A stretch of 64,000 nt of DNA from Leifsonia sp. C5G2 (GTDB lineage Bacteria > Actinomycetota > Actinomycetes > Actinomycetales > Microbacteriaceae): NCBI RefSeq assembly GCF_013359685.1, contig NZ_JABFMV010000002.1, positions 333,828-397,827 of the forward strand, given 5' to 3'. How positions within the stretch are numbered: position 1 is the stretch's first letter; every line of letters starts with the position of its first letter. Below are positions 38,366 to 49,964 of the stretch, piece by piece. Both the position numbers and the translations under genes were made by a program. Under the pieces are notes generated by a model that made no database searches, was not told where the DNA came from, and saw nothing but the letters and a program-made list of their open reading frames with translations.

Positions 38366-38569
38366 GCCCATCCACTTCTCGTCGTAACGGCCGATTCTCG
38401 CAATCGGCGGCCATAGTTTGCATCAATAGCCCCCGAATAGCAAAACCGTTCAGGAGCCTCTCAGCGATTGCTGGATGTGCAACTTCCGGCACGCCCGCGC
38501 TATTCCCCGGAATGCCTGTGCTCCCGTGGCATTCTGGGCCGGTACGAACGAGCTCGGAAGGCAATCCAC

Positions 38570-39703
38570 ATGCAGGATCTGAAGGTCATCGGGGTCGAGA
38601 ACGGCGCGCTGGTCGCCGTCGGCGACGACGGTGAGCGTTTCCGCATCGCCGTCGACGAGGCGTTGCAGTCGAAGGTGCGCCAGGTGCGGCAGGAGACGTC
38701 CGCCGAGGCACCCAAGCTCTCCCCGCGCGAAGTGCAGGCGCACATCCGGTCCGGCATGTCCGCGGAGGACGTCGCCGCGGTCACCGGCGCTCCCCTGGAG
38801 TACGTCCAGCGCTTCGAGGGACCCATCCTCGCCGAGCGCGAGCACATCGTCGCGAGCGCGCTCAGCGTGCCCGTGCACACCACTGACGCCGTCGACCCGC
38901 TGGGCGAGGGCGAGACCTTCGGGTCCGTCATCCGCGACCGGCTGGCATCGCTGGGCGTCGTGGGCGAGCGCTGGGCGAGCTGGAAGGACAGCGAGACGGG
39001 CTGGATCGTTAAGCTGGAGTTCACAGCGGACACGATCGACCACGACGCCCGCTGGTCGTACGACGTGCGCAAGCACGCGCTCGCGCCGCTCAACTCCGAG
39101 GCCACCACGCTCTCGCAGGCGGGCGAGCTGCGCGGCGGGGCGCTCATCCCGCGGCTGCGCGCGGTGCTGCCTCACGAGACCGAGCCGGACACCTCCCGCT
39201 TCGACAGCGGTGCCTTCACGTTCCCGGCGCCGAGCGTCGACCTGCTCGGCCCGGAGATCACCCAGCCGATCGAGCCGCTGCCGTCCGGGCGCATCCCGGG
39301 TGCCAACAACTCCATCCCGGTGTCGGCGATGAAGCGCGCCGACGACGGCACCCCGCGCGACCTGCACCAGACCGCCGACCTGCTGGAGGCGCTGCGCCGC
39401 CGCCGGGGCGAGCGCGAGTCCGCGAGCTACGACGACCAGCCCGCTGCGCCCGAGCCCGAGGCGAGCGCGCCCGTGCAGCCTCTGCCGCCGGCGTTCCGCG
39501 TCGTCGAGGAGCCCATCCCGGTCGTGGAGCAGCCGCCGCTGCCGCTGGATGTGCCCGCTCCCCCTGCGTCCTCGTCATCGACGACCCCGGCCTCCACGAA
39601 CGACTCCGGCCCGCAGCCCTCGGCCCGCAAGAAGGGCCGCGCCTCCATGCCCAGCTGGGACGAGATCGTCTTCGGCGCCCGCACGGACGACGACCTGGCC
39701 TGA
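38570..39703 (+). CDS. sepH: septation protein SepH
   Basis: A 377-residue protein whose N-terminal DUF3071 domain (MQDLKVIGVENGALVAV to about residue 165) includes the HTH-like LSPREVQAHIRSGMSAEDVA, typical of SepH, which binds FtsZ and promotes Z-ring assembly in Streptomyces and mycobacteria. The C-terminal half is a Pro/Ala-rich disordered linker ending in the conserved SMPSWDEIVFG. The ATG follows a GGAAGG site. It is convergent, 13 bp away, with the phosphodiesterase gene. Confidence 0.92.
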   Translation: MQDLKVIGVENGALVAVGDDGERFRIAVDEALQSKVRQVRQETSAEAPKLSPREVQAHIRSGMSAEDVAAVTGAPLEYVQRFEGPILAEREHIVASALSVPVHTTDAVDPLGEGETFGSVIRDRLASLGVVGERWASWKDSETGWIVKLEFTADTIDHDARWSYDVRKHALAPLNSEATTLSQAGELRGGALIPRLRAVLPHETEPDTSRFDSGAFTFPAPSVDLLGPEITQPIEPLPSGRIPGANNSIPVSAMKRADDGTPRDLHQTADLLEALRRRRGERESASYDDQPAAPEPEASAPVQPLPPAFRVVEEPIPVVEQPPLPLDVPAPPASSSSTTPASTNDSGPQPSARKKGRASMPSWDEIVFGARTDDDLA

Positions 39704-39716
39704 CCCCGCGCAGGGA

Positions 39717-40847
39717 TCAGCCGGCGGCGCCGAAGCGCAGTAGCGGGACGCGGGTCTCCTCCGGCGTGAGCGAGCCGTGCTGGCCGACCATGTTGCGCCC
39801 GGTGCGCTGCGGGTCGCGGCCGTCGTAGTAGGCGATGCGCTTGCGGGCGGCGACGAGCACGTCGCCGATCCGCGGCGCGACCTCCGGATCGACGGCTGCT
39901 CCGAACCAGCCGGCCTCCGCCGCCTCCTCGCGGGTGGCCACCCACGAGCGGTCCCCTTCGGCGTCCCGCCAGCGCCGGGCGACAGCCTCCGCCTCTCCCG
40001 TCTCGGTGTAGACGTGCAGCATCCGCGGCTCGCCGGCGATCTCCGCCACGCCCTCCAGCAGCTCCGGCGCGGTGTCGTAGAGGATGTGGCCGCTCTCGGG
40101 CACATCCACCACACCGTGGTCCGCGGTCAGCAGCGCGCCGCGGCCCGGGCCCAGCCGGCGGGCGAAGCCGGCGACCAGCGCGTCCAGCGTCTCCAGGGCG
40201 GCGGTCCAGGCCGGTGACTCCCAGCCGCGGGCATGCGCGAGCGCGTCGAGCTCGGCGACGTAGAGGTACGTGAGCCCGGGCCCGGCGGAGGCGACGACCT
40301 CGGCCGCGACCTCGAACCGCTCCGCGAGCGACTGGACGCCGACGAACTCCGCGCCGCGCAGCACCGCCTCCGTGAACCCCGACCCGGCGAACTTGGGCAG
40401 CCCGATCGCGCGGGCGCGCACCCCCTGCTCGACCGCACGCTCGAACACCGTGCGCGAGCGCTGCCAGGTGGCGGGATCCATCCGGCCGTCCCAGCCCGAC
40501 AGCTGGTTCGTGAGACGACCCGCCGCGTCGCGCACCCGGTAGCCGACCATCCCGTGCACGCCGGGCGTCGTGCCCGTCGTCAGGGTGGTGAGGGCGGCGG
40601 CGGTCGTCGTCGGGAAGCCGGCGTCGATCGTGGTCGTCTTGCCGAGCAGCGGCGCGAGCGTCCTGGCGTGGCCGGAACGTGCCCGCAATGCGGCGGCACC
40701 GAGGCCGTCGACCAGGATGACGACGACGTGCTCCATCCGCGGCAGGGACAGCTCGTTCGCGTCCCCGGACAGCGCGGCCAGCGAACTCGGGAGAACCGTG
40801 GCGAGGCTCGCTCGGGTGGAGAACGCGGCCGGTAGCATGGGGGGCAT
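39717..40847 (-). CDS. alkaline phosphatase superfamily phosphodiesterase
   Basis: A 376-residue protein of the nucleotide pyrophosphatase/phosphodiesterase type. The first metal ligand is in [10 protein letters not shown] (about residue 40), the nucleophile Thr in [15 protein letters not shown] (about 76), and further metal ligands in [17 protein letters not shown] and QHGSLTPEE. The substrate is unknown. I take the ATG giving MPPMLPAAF; an ATG three codons later is possible. CAGACT ends 7 nt upstream, a weak match to the leaderless pattern seen elsewhere here. Confidence 0.88.
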   Translation of the reverse strand: MPPMLPAAFSTRASLATVLPSSLAALSGDANELSLPRMEHVVVILVDGLGAAALRARSGHARTLAPLLGKTTTIDAGFPTTTAAALTTLTTGTTPGVHGMVGYRVRDAAGRLTNQLSGWDGRMDPATWQRSRTVFERAVEQGVRARAIGLPKFAGSGFTEAVLRGAEFVGVQSLAERFEVAAEVVASAGPGLTYLYVAELDALAHARGWESPAWTAALETLDALVAGFARRLGPGRGALLTADHGVVDVPESGHILYDTAPELLEGVAEIAGEPRMLHVYTETGEAEAVARRWRDAEGDRSWVATREEAAEAGWFGAAVDPEVAPRIGDVLVAARKRIAYYDGRDPQRTGRNMVGQHGSLTPEETRVPLLRFGAAG

Positions 40848-40922
40848 CCGGCCCAGTCTGGCACAGCCAGCTCCGCCGGCCCCCGCCCCTCCCCCAGAGG
40901 CCACACAGCACAGATTGCACGA

Positions 40923-43403
40923 ATGACCCCCGCAGACGACCAGCCCGCCGCCGGAACGACCGAGCGCATCGAAGACGTCGACGTCACCACCGAGATGGAG
41001 GGCTCGTTCCTCGAGTACGCCTACTCGGTGATCTATTCCCGGGCCCTCCCGGACGCGCGCGACGGCCTGAAGCCGGTGCAGCGCCGCATCCTCTACATGA
41101 TGACCGAGATGGGCCTGCGGCCCGATCGCGGCCACGTGAAGTCCGCCCGCGTCACCGGCGAGGTCATGGGAAAGCTGCACCCGCACGGCGACGGCGCCAT
41201 CTACGACGCCCTGGTGCGGATGGCGCAGGACTTCACCCTCCGCGTCCCGCTGGTCGACGGCCACGGCAACTTCGGCTCCCTCGACGACGGCCCCGCCGCC
41301 GCCCGGTACACCGAGGCGCGCCTCGCTGCGGCCGCGCTGGCCATGACCGAGGACCTCGACGAGGACGTCGTCGATTTCGTCCCCAACTACGACAACCAGC
41401 TCATGCAGCCGGACGTGCTGCCCGCCGCCTTCCCGAACCTGCTCGTCAACGGCGCCAGCGGCATCGCGGTCGGCATGGCGACGAACATGGCGCCGCACAA
41501 CCTGATCGAGGTCGTCGGCGCCGCCCGCCACCTGCTGGAGAACCCGGACGCGACCCTCGACGACCTGATGGCGTACGTCCCCGGCCCCGACCTGCCGAGC
41601 GGCGGCATCATCGCCGGCCTGTCCGGCGTGCGCGACGCGTACGCGACCGGCCGCGGCAGCTTCCGGATGCGCGCCAAGGTGTCCGTCGAATCGATCACCG
41701 CGCGCAAGAGCGGGCTCGTGGTCACCGAGCTCCCCTACGGCGTCGGGCCCGAGAAGGTCATCGAGAAGATCAAGGACGGCGTCAACGGCAAGAAGCTCAA
41801 CGGCATCTCCGACGTCACCGACCTCTCCGACCGGCAGCACGGCCTCCGGCTGGTCATCGGCATCAAGACCGGTTTCAGTTCGGAAGCGGTGCTGGAGCAG
41901 CTCTACCGCCACACGCCGCTCGAAGAGGGCTTCTCCATCAACAACGTCGCCCTGGTCGCCGGCGGCCCGCAGACCCTCGGCCTGCGCGAGCTGCTGCAGG
42001 TCTACCTCGACCACCGCATCAGCGTGGTCACCCGGCGCTCCCGGTTCCGTCTGGCCCGCCGCAAAGAGCGCCTGCACCTGGTCGAGGGCCTGCTCATCGC
42101 GATCCTCGACATCGACGAGGTCATCCAGGTCATCCGCACCTCCGACGACACCGAGCAGGCACGCGGACGCCTCATGCAGGTGTTCGACCTCAGCACGCTG
42201 CAGGCCGACTACATCCTCGAGCTGCGCCTGCGCCGGCTGACCAAGTTCAGCCGCATCGAGCTGGAGACCGAGCGCGACCAGCTGCGCGCCGAGATCGAGG
42301 AGCTGGAGGCGATCCTCGCCTCGCAGCAGCGCATCAACGACCTCGTCTCCGACGAGCTGGAGCGCGTGGCCACGACCTTCGGAACGCCGCGCCGCACGCT
42401 GCTCACCGAGGCCAAGCCTTCCATCGCCGGGGCGTCGCGCAGCAAGGCCGCGACGGTGCAGCTGGAGGTCGCCGACGTGCCGACCCGCGTGTACCTGTCG
42501 ACGACCGGCCGCATCCTGCGCGTCGACGCGGGTGCGACGGAGGAGCAGGGCCTCGACCGCATCCAGCCGCCGGCGCGCCGCAGCAAGCACGACGCGATCC
42601 TGTCGCAGCTGGACACGACCAGCCGCAGCGAGATCGGCGCGATCACGAACCGCGGCCGGCTCATCCGCTTCTCGCCCGTCGACCTGCCGGGCGTGCCGGC
42701 CAACTCCATCCAGCTCGGCGCCGGCGTGAAGATCGGCGACTACCTGGCGCTCGCGGACAAGAAGGAGCGCATCCTGGCGCTCGCCTCCCTCACCGACACC
42801 GAGCGGACGATCGCCCTCGGCACCAAGCAGGGCGTCGTGAAGCGCGTCGCGGCCGGCGACTGGGCCAACAAGCCGGAGTTCGAGATCATCGGCCTGAAGG
42901 ACGGCGACGAGGTCGTCGGCGCGACGACCGTCACCGACGACGACGAGCTGGTGTTCGTCGCGAGCGACGCGCAGCTGCTGCGCTTCGCGGCGTCGTCCGT
43001 GCGGCCGCAGGGCCGGGCGGCGGGCGGCATGGCCGGCATCAACCTCGGTGCCGGCGCGCGGGTCATCTTCTTCGGCGCGGTCGCCGCGGACGACGCCGAG
43101 CAGGCGGTCGTCGCGACCATCGCGGCGAGCGATGCGACCCTGCCGGGCGCCGACCCCGGCACTGCGAAGGTCAGCGACTACGCCGAGTACCCGGCGAAGG
43201 GACGCGCCACCGGCGGCGTACGCGCCCAGCGCTTCCTCAAGGGAGAGAGCGAGCTGGTGCTGGCCTGGGCCGGCCGCGGGCCCGCGCTCGCGGTCGCCCC
43301 CGACGGCGTCGCGCGCAGCCTCCCGGAGGGCGGCTCACGCCGAGACGGCTCCGGCACCCCGCTCGACACGGTCGTCGGCTCCCTCGGCCGCCAGATCCGC
43401 TGA
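40923..43403 (+). CDS. parC: DNA topoisomerase IV subunit A
   Basis: An 826-residue type IIA topoisomerase A subunit. The active-site tyrosine is in AARYTEARL (about residue 120), and the breakage-reunion domain includes the quinolone-determining [17 protein letters not shown] long coiled-coil follows (about 430-470), then six-bladed C-terminal repeats. I do not find the GyrA box QRRGGKG, and the parE-like gene lies next to it, so this is topoisomerase IV rather than gyrase. It relaxes and decatenates DNA. It is convergent with parE across palindrome copy 3. Confidence 0.9.
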   Translation: MTPADDQPAAGTTERIEDVDVTTEMEGSFLEYAYSVIYSRALPDARDGLKPVQRRILYMMTEMGLRPDRGHVKSARVTGEVMGKLHPHGDGAIYDALVRMAQDFTLRVPLVDGHGNFGSLDDGPAAARYTEARLAAAALAMTEDLDEDVVDFVPNYDNQLMQPDVLPAAFPNLLVNGASGIAVGMATNMAPHNLIEVVGAARHLLENPDATLDDLMAYVPGPDLPSGGIIAGLSGVRDAYATGRGSFRMRAKVSVESITARKSGLVVTELPYGVGPEKVIEKIKDGVNGKKLNGISDVTDLSDRQHGLRLVIGIKTGFSSEAVLEQLYRHTPLEEGFSINNVALVAGGPQTLGLRELLQVYLDHRISVVTRRSRFRLARRKERLHLVEGLLIAILDIDEVIQVIRTSDDTEQARGRLMQVFDLSTLQADYILELRLRRLTKFSRIELETERDQLRAEIEELEAILASQQRINDLVSDELERVATTFGTPRRTLLTEAKPSIAGASRSKAATVQLEVADVPTRVYLSTTGRILRVDAGATEEQGLDRIQPPARRSKHDAILSQLDTTSRSEIGAITNRGRLIRFSPVDLPGVPANSIQLGAGVKIGDYLALADKKERILALASLTDTERTIALGTKQGVVKRVAAGDWANKPEFEIIGLKDGDEVVGATTVTDDDELVFVASDAQLLRFAASSVRPQGRAAGGMAGINLGAGARVIFFGAVAADDAEQAVVATIAASDATLPGADPGTAKVSDYAEYPAKGRATGGVRAQRFLKGESELVLAWAGRGPALAVAPDGVARSLPEGGSRRDGSGTPLDTVVGSLGRQIR

Positions 43404-43434
43404 CCGCCCGCCTCTCCCCCGACTCCCCAGCCGC

Positions 43435-43491
43435 CAGCTCCGGAGTTTTTCGACCAAATCGCCGCGATTCGGTCGAAAAACTCCGGAGCTG
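43435..43491. repeat. dispersed palindrome, copy 3 (convergent parC / parE)
   Basis: Perfect 21-bp arms (43435-43455 and 43471-43491; core CAGCTCCGGAGTTTTTCGA) and an inner stem AATCGC-C-GCGATT make the whole 57 bp almost perfectly palindromic. The inner part resembles the loop of copy 1. Confidence 0.9.
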
Positions 43492-43501
43492 TTGGCTTGG
43501 G

Positions 43502-45601
<2,100 letters not shown>

Positions 45602-45813
45602 GAGCGCTCCTTGTGGATCGATGCGCCCACCGCGGGTCCGGGCGCATGTGCCCCTCCAGCCTAAGCGCCGGGCGGTGGAGCCTACGCCACGACACGGGTG
45701 CGCCCGGGAGGCTACGCGTTGAGCGAAATAGCAGCCAATGCGCGCCTGATTGCCGAACATCCGTGGTTCTATAGACGTACCGAGTTCACCGGTTGCGACG
45801 GAAGGAGCATCAC

Positions 45814-46050
45814 ATGTCGACACTCACCTCGGAGAACGGGGCGGTTGACGAGCTCGCATCGGGGCCGCAACTGACGGCCGCGGACCGTTGCGACAGCTGC
45901 GGCGCGCAGGCGTACATCCGCGTCGTCGTGAACAACGGCGAGCTCCTGTTCTGTGCCCACCACGGCAAGAAGCACCAGGAGAAGCTCTCGCAGATCGCCC
46001 ACAGCTGGCACGACGAGACCGCTCGCCTGTTCGAAGAGCAGCGCGCTTAA
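45814..46050 (+). CDS. small Cys/His protein (DUF7455-like)
   Basis: A 78-residue actinobacterial protein with CDSCGAQAYIRVV and FCAHHGKKH, a likely zinc-binding pair, and a helical C-terminus. The function is unknown. The ATG at 45814 follows a strong GGAAGGAG. It is divergent from parE across a 212-bp gap in which I see no firm promoter, and it precedes the two alanine-racemase-like genes on the same strand (35 bp to the first). Confidence 0.85.
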   Translation: MSTLTSENGAVDELASGPQLTAADRCDSCGAQAYIRVVVNNGELLFCAHHGKKHQEKLSQIAHSWHDETARLFEEQRA

Positions 46051-46084
46051 CGCGGCCGTCGCGAACAGCGAGTCCGACCGGGCG

Positions 46085-46807
46085 ATGACGATCAGGACCG
46101 GCGTGCGCAGGCGCGCCCACATCGACCTCTCCGTCATCCGTTCGACCGTCGCCTCGCTCGCGACACCGCTCCCCGACTGCGCCGCCGATCTCCGCGCCGA
46201 CGCGTACGGACACGGGTTGATCCCCGTCGCTCGTACGCTGACGGATGCGGGGGTCGGCGGTTTCGTCGTCTCCCGGGTGGAGGATGCGGCCGCCGTCGCC
46301 GACGAGGGGCTGCCGGTCGACGTGACGGTCGCCGGGCAGGCGGAGTCCGCCCTCCACGATCGGGTGCTGCTCGGTCCGGAGCTGCTCGGGCTCGACCCGG
46401 CGCGGCCGTCCGCTCCGGCGATGCGCCTGGAGGGCGAGGTGATCGCGGTCAAGCGCGTCCCCGCCCACCGCGGCGTCTCCTACGGCTACACGTATCGCAC
46501 CGAACGGCCGAGCACGCTCGTGCTCGTCGCGCTCGGCTACGCCGACGGCATCCTCCGGGTGGCCTCGAACAAAGCCCCCGTCAGGGTCGGGCGGACCACC
46601 GGCCGGATCACCGGCCGCATCGCCATGGACCAGTTCGTCGTCGACATCGGCGACGACACAGCGGAGCCCGGCGACGCGGTCATCCTGTTCGGGGATGCCG
46701 CGCTGGGCGAGCCGACCGTGCTCGACTGGGCCGACGCGCTCGGGGTCGCGGCGTCGGTCATCACCAGCCGGCTCGGGCGCCGTATCGAGAGGACGTACAG
46801 CGAGTGA
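46085..46807 (+). CDS. truncated alanine-racemase-like protein with the tyrosine loop but no PLP lysine
   Basis: A 240-residue homologue of alanine racemase (about 370). The N-terminal strand keeps RADAYGHG, but the PLP-binding Lys is Arg37. About 130-150 residues of the barrel are absent in frame, including the usual R/H PLP contacts. The C-terminal domain is intact, with the catalytic-tyrosine loop GVSYGYTYRT (Tyr133), GYADG and GRITGRIAMDQ. In known racemases this tyrosine acts in the partner's active site. The next gene lacks that loop but has the Lys, so a working heterodimer is possible. It could not be a racemase alone. There are no stops or frameshifts. Confidence 0.8.
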   Translation: MTIRTGVRRRAHIDLSVIRSTVASLATPLPDCAADLRADAYGHGLIPVARTLTDAGVGGFVVSRVEDAAAVADEGLPVDVTVAGQAESALHDRVLLGPELLGLDPARPSAPAMRLEGEVIAVKRVPAHRGVSYGYTYRTERPSTLVLVALGYADGILRVASNKAPVRVGRTTGRITGRIAMDQFVVDIGDDTAEPGDAVILFGDAALGEPTVLDWADALGVAASVITSRLGRRIERTYSE

Positions 46808-46817
46808 GGACGCCCGC

Positions 46818-47894
46818 ATGACCATCGTGGATGCCATCGCCGAGCCGCTCCCCCGCGCCGTCATCGACCTCGCGGCGCTCCGGCACAACGTCGCGCACCT
46901 GACCGGGCTCATCGCACCCGCGCAGACCATGCTCGCGGTGAAGGCGGATGCCTACGGCCACGGGCTGCTGCCGATCGCCGACGCCGGACTCGACGCCGGG
47001 GCGACCTCGTTCGCCGTGCTCGAGATCCCCGCCGGGCTGATCCTGCGGAGCGTCGGCATCGACGTCCCGATCCTGGCCTGGCTGCACGGGCAGGACACCG
47101 ACTGGCGCGCGGGCATCGAGGCCGATATCGAACTCGGCATCTCCGCCGTGTGGCAGCTGGAGGCGATAGCCGTGGCCGGCGCCGACCGTCCCGCCGTCGT
47201 GCACCTCAAGGTCGACACCGGACTCAGCCGCAACGGCGCGACCCGCGAGGACTGGCCGGGGCTGATCCGCACGGCGCTGGAACTGCAGGAGCGCGGGGTG
47301 CTCCGCATCCGGGCGGCCTGGTCGCACCTGGCCGACGCGTCCATCGCGGACGACGAGGCGGCCCTCGCCGAGTTCCGGGATGCGGTCGCCGAGGCGGAGT
47401 CGCTGGGCGCCCGCTTCGAGGTGCTGCACCTGGCCGCGAGCTCCGCCGGCATCCGGATGCCCGAGGCGCGCTTCGACTTCGTCCGGTTCGGGATCGCCGC
47501 CTACGGCTTCTCCCCGTTCGACGACTCGACGGGCGCCGAGCTCGGCCTCATCCCGGTGATGCGGCTGGAGGCTCCGGTCACCGAGGTGCACGTGGGCGGC
47601 ACCACGCACGTCCGGCTCGGCATCGGGTACGGCGACGGCGTCCCCACGCTGGGGATCGCGAAGACCTCCGTGCAGCTGAACGGCCGGCGCTGCCCGGTGA
47701 TCTCCGTCGAGGTGGACGGGATGCTCGTCGATGCGGGCCCGCACCGCGTCGAGGTGGGCGACACCGCCATCCTGTTCGGCCCGGGCACCGCCGGCGAGCC
47801 GACCGCCGAGCAGTACGCCGACTGGGCCGAGACGATCGCCGACGAGATGGTCACCGGCGTCTCCGCCCGCGTCCCCCGTGTCTACATCAACTGA
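46818..47894 (+). CDS. alanine racemase-like protein with PLP barrel, lacking the tyrosine loop
   Basis: A 358-residue fold-type III PLP protein. The barrel is complete: PLP lysine K42 in AVKADAYGHG, R138 in VDTGLSRNG, H170 in WSHLA, R223 in VRFGIAAYG. But where the C-terminal domain should carry the VSYG.TY loop, only about ten residues separate VTEV from RLGIGYGDG. The MDQ motif is VDG, and the Tyr before RVPR is Ala. On its own it would lack the catalytic tyrosine normally lent to the partner subunit. It begins 10 bp after the preceding truncated homologue. Annotation as plain Alr would hide this. Confidence 0.85.
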   Translation: MTIVDAIAEPLPRAVIDLAALRHNVAHLTGLIAPAQTMLAVKADAYGHGLLPIADAGLDAGATSFAVLEIPAGLILRSVGIDVPILAWLHGQDTDWRAGIEADIELGISAVWQLEAIAVAGADRPAVVHLKVDTGLSRNGATREDWPGLIRTALELQERGVLRIRAAWSHLADASIADDEAALAEFRDAVAEAESLGARFEVLHLAASSAGIRMPEARFDFVRFGIAAYGFSPFDDSTGAELGLIPVMRLEAPVTEVHVGGTTHVRLGIGYGDGVPTLGIAKTSVQLNGRRCPVISVEVDGMLVDAGPHRVEVGDTAILFGPGTAGEPTAEQYADWAETIADEMVTGVSARVPRVYIN

Positions 47895-47904
47895 CCCCCG
47901 AAGC

Positions 47905-47968
47905 CATCAGCTCCTGAGTTCTTCGACCCGACACGCCGGTGCGGGGTCGAAGAACTCAGGAGCTGATG
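47905..47968. repeat. dispersed palindrome, copy 4 (convergent racemase / gatD-like gene)
   Basis: Arms of about 26 bp start at 47905 and end at 47968 (core CAGCTCCTGAGTTCTTCGA). It carries the CTGAG variant like copy 1, matched by CTCAG on the other arm. Confidence 0.9.
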
Positions 47969-47972
47969 ACTG

Positions 47973-48689
47973 CTAGAGGGAGACGCTGAGGCGGTCGGCG
48001 ATGGCTCGGCGCGCGTTCGTGGCGTAGCGGTCGACGCGCTCCGTCTGCGGCACCGGCGGCAGTTCGGCGCGGAGGGCGGTCGAGAGCAGGCGGTCGGCGA
48101 GCACCGGGTTCATCGGCAGCAGCGGCCCGTGCAGGTGCGTGCCGATCGACGCTCCGACCACCACGCCCTCGGTCGAGCCGTCGTTGCCCGTCCCGCTCAC
48201 GATACGGGCGAGCGGCTCCGCACCCTCGAGCACGGTGCGGGCGGAGTGGTTCTCGAAGCCGGCGATGGCGGTGCCGTCGGCCAGCCGGGCCACGACCTCG
48301 CCGACGTGGCGCTTCGGGCCGAGTGCGGCGCGCGTCGGGAACACCGCGGCCCCGGCGAGCACCTCGCCCTCTGCGGTCTCGAGCTCCGTGCCGAGCAGCT
48401 GCCAGCCTCCCGCGATCGCGAGGATCGGGACGCCGGCATCGCGCCACTCGCGCAGTTTCGGCGCGATGCGCAGTACGTCCTGGTGCACCGCGCGCTGACC
48501 TGACAGCGGCCCCGAGCCGATGTGCACGATGTCCGCGCTCGGCGGCAGCTCGGCGCCCGGCGCGTGCCTGACCGTCTCCACATCGACGCCGCGCCAGCGG
48601 GCGCGCTCGGCGAGGGCGAGCACGTTTCCCGCGTCGCCATTGATGCCCAGCTCCGACGGGTACAGGTGCAGGATGCGCAGCACGGTCAT
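47973..48689 (-). CDS. GatD-like glutamine amidotransferase homologue lacking the catalytic cysteine
   Basis: A 238-residue protein homologous to GatD, the glutaminase partner of MurT that supplies ammonia to amidate D-Glu in lipid II. The fold is clear: LHLYPSELGINGDAGN, GFENHSART and GTHLHGPLLPMNP with the conserved His187. The nucleophile loop reads LAIAGGWQLLG, with Ala93 where S. aureus GatD has Cys94, and the codon is GCG in clean sequence. Glutamine hydrolysis by the known mechanism is thus excluded. It overlaps the murT-like stop by 4 bp (ATGA), so they are coupled. It may be structural or bind another ligand. Confidence 0.88.
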   Translation of the reverse strand: MTVLRILHLYPSELGINGDAGNVLALAERARWRGVDVETVRHAPGAELPPSADIVHIGSGPLSGQRAVHQDVLRIAPKLREWRDAGVPILAIAGGWQLLGTELETAEGEVLAGAAVFPTRAALGPKRHVGEVVARLADGTAIAGFENHSARTVLEGAEPLARIVSGTGNDGSTEGVVVGASIGTHLHGPLLPMNPVLADRLLSTALRAELPPVPQTERVDRYATNARRAIADRLSVSL

Positions 48690-49960
48690 CGCTCGCCGCC
48701 CTCCAGGTCGAGGAAGCCCAGCTGCTTGCGGATCAGCATCATCTGCTCGTAGTTGACGATCATGGTCTTCGTGCCGCGCGACGGCTTCGGCAGCGCGAGG
48801 AAAGCCTGCAGCGCCGGCTTCAGCTCGGGCACGACCTGGTCGACATCGATACCCGCGTAGGCGAAGCGGGTGGCGAACTGCCAGGCCTTCGTGCCGGAGA
48901 TCACATCCACGTGGCTCAGCTTCGACAGGTCGATGTCGTAGATCCACGACGGGTCGGGCGTGCCCTCATCGACCGAGACGAACACCTGCTCCGGCGACTC
49001 GCTCAGGTAATCAAGATTGAGCTGCAGGCTCGGCGGATTCTTCATCATGATGATCTCGACGTCCTCGTCGCCGACCTTCAGCGTCTCTCCGCGTCCGTAG
49101 ACCGTGCGCAGCGCCGCCATGGCGGCGACGACGGCGTTCGGCTGGAACCGGTCACCGAGCAGGCGACGCGCCATCGCGGTCGCGCCGGCGGCATCCACCG
49201 CGTAGTGCAGGCCGCGCGCGGGCAGCCCGATGCGCACGTTCTCGCCGCCGATCGTCAGCTGGGCGCTCTGCACCTCCAGCTTGCTGACGAACACCGACGG
49301 GATGGGGAGCGCCCCCGCCGCGGCACCCGTCAGGTCCTTGACGTTGGCCAGCCCGTTCGGCGACGCCTCGATGATGGACGGCGCGACCGCGAACGTGCTC
49401 ACGTCGCGCCCCTGCGCCGCCAGCTCCGCACCGACGCGGGCGAGGCTGTCGTCGTCGGCGTTCACCACGACGAACTCGGACGAGCCATCCGCGATCGAGC
49501 GCAGCATCCCGATGACGCGGGTCGGCTCGAAGAAGCGGTTCAGCTGGTCGATCTGGACGTTGAGCAGCAGCGAGCCGCGCGGCTTCAGCACGCGCGCGAG
49601 GTCGACGCCGTAGGCCTCGTCCACCTCGATGACGCCGACGTCGCCGCGCACGTAGCCGTCGAGCGGCACATCGGCGAGCAGCGCGGACGCGATGCCCTGC
49701 GGCAGGTTGCCGCCGGACGGGTTGGTGAAGACGTCCAGCCCGTGCTCCCGCAAGATGGCAGTGAGCATGTTGGTCGTCGTGGACTTGCCGTTCGAGCCGG
49801 ACACGAACACGACGCCGAGGGGCAGCCGGCTGACCGCACGCTCCAGGAACTTCGGGGCGATCGCGAGCGCGACGCGGCCCGGCACCGCGGAGCCGCCTCC
49901 CCGCAGGCGCAGAAGCCAGCGGGCGAGGCGGCCGGCGATGACCGCCAGTCGGTAGCGCAC
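48686..49960 (-). CDS. MurT-like Mur ligase homologue lacking the zinc-ribbon cysteines
   Basis: A 424-residue Mur-ligase-fold protein. The ATP site is GSNGKSTTTNML (about 55-66), and EVDEAYGVD, KNPPSLQLNLDYL and DPSWIYDIDLSKL match MurT, including the Asp that normally completes the GatD triad. The MurT insert usually holds a four-Cys zinc ribbon; here the whole protein has no cysteine. The NDN block of MurT reads SVD. The start is GTG, 4 bp after the sigA stop. It probably activates a carboxyl as acyl phosphate; the acceptor may not be ammonia, given the partner's lost cysteine. Confidence 0.88.
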   Translation of the reverse strand: MRYRLAVIAGRLARWLLRLRGGGSAVPGRVALAIAPKFLERAVSRLPLGVVFVSGSNGKSTTTNMLTAILREHGLDVFTNPSGGNLPQGIASALLADVPLDGYVRGDVGVIEVDEAYGVDLARVLKPRGSLLLNVQIDQLNRFFEPTRVIGMLRSIADGSSEFVVVNADDDSLARVGAELAAQGRDVSTFAVAPSIIEASPNGLANVKDLTGAAAGALPIPSVFVSKLEVQSAQLTIGGENVRIGLPARGLHYAVDAAGATAMARRLLGDRFQPNAVVAAMAALRTVYGRGETLKVGDEDVEIIMMKNPPSLQLNLDYLSESPEQVFVSVDEGTPDPSWIYDIDLSKLSHVDVISGTKAWQFATRFAYAGIDVDQVVPELKPALQAFLALPKPSRGTKTMIVNYEQMMLIRKQLGFLDLEGGER

Positions 49961-49964
49961 CGGT

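Noticed and set aside
40905..40925. Leaderless start for parC
   Set aside because: CAGATT ends 6 nt before the ATG, but the first base departs from TANNNT; too weak to count.
46085..46807. Calling the first racemase-like gene a pseudogene
   Set aside because: The reading frame is clean, the missing barrel segment is an in-frame loss, and the C-terminal domain keeps the catalytic tyrosine loop that its neighbour lacks. Random decay would not predict this complementarity.
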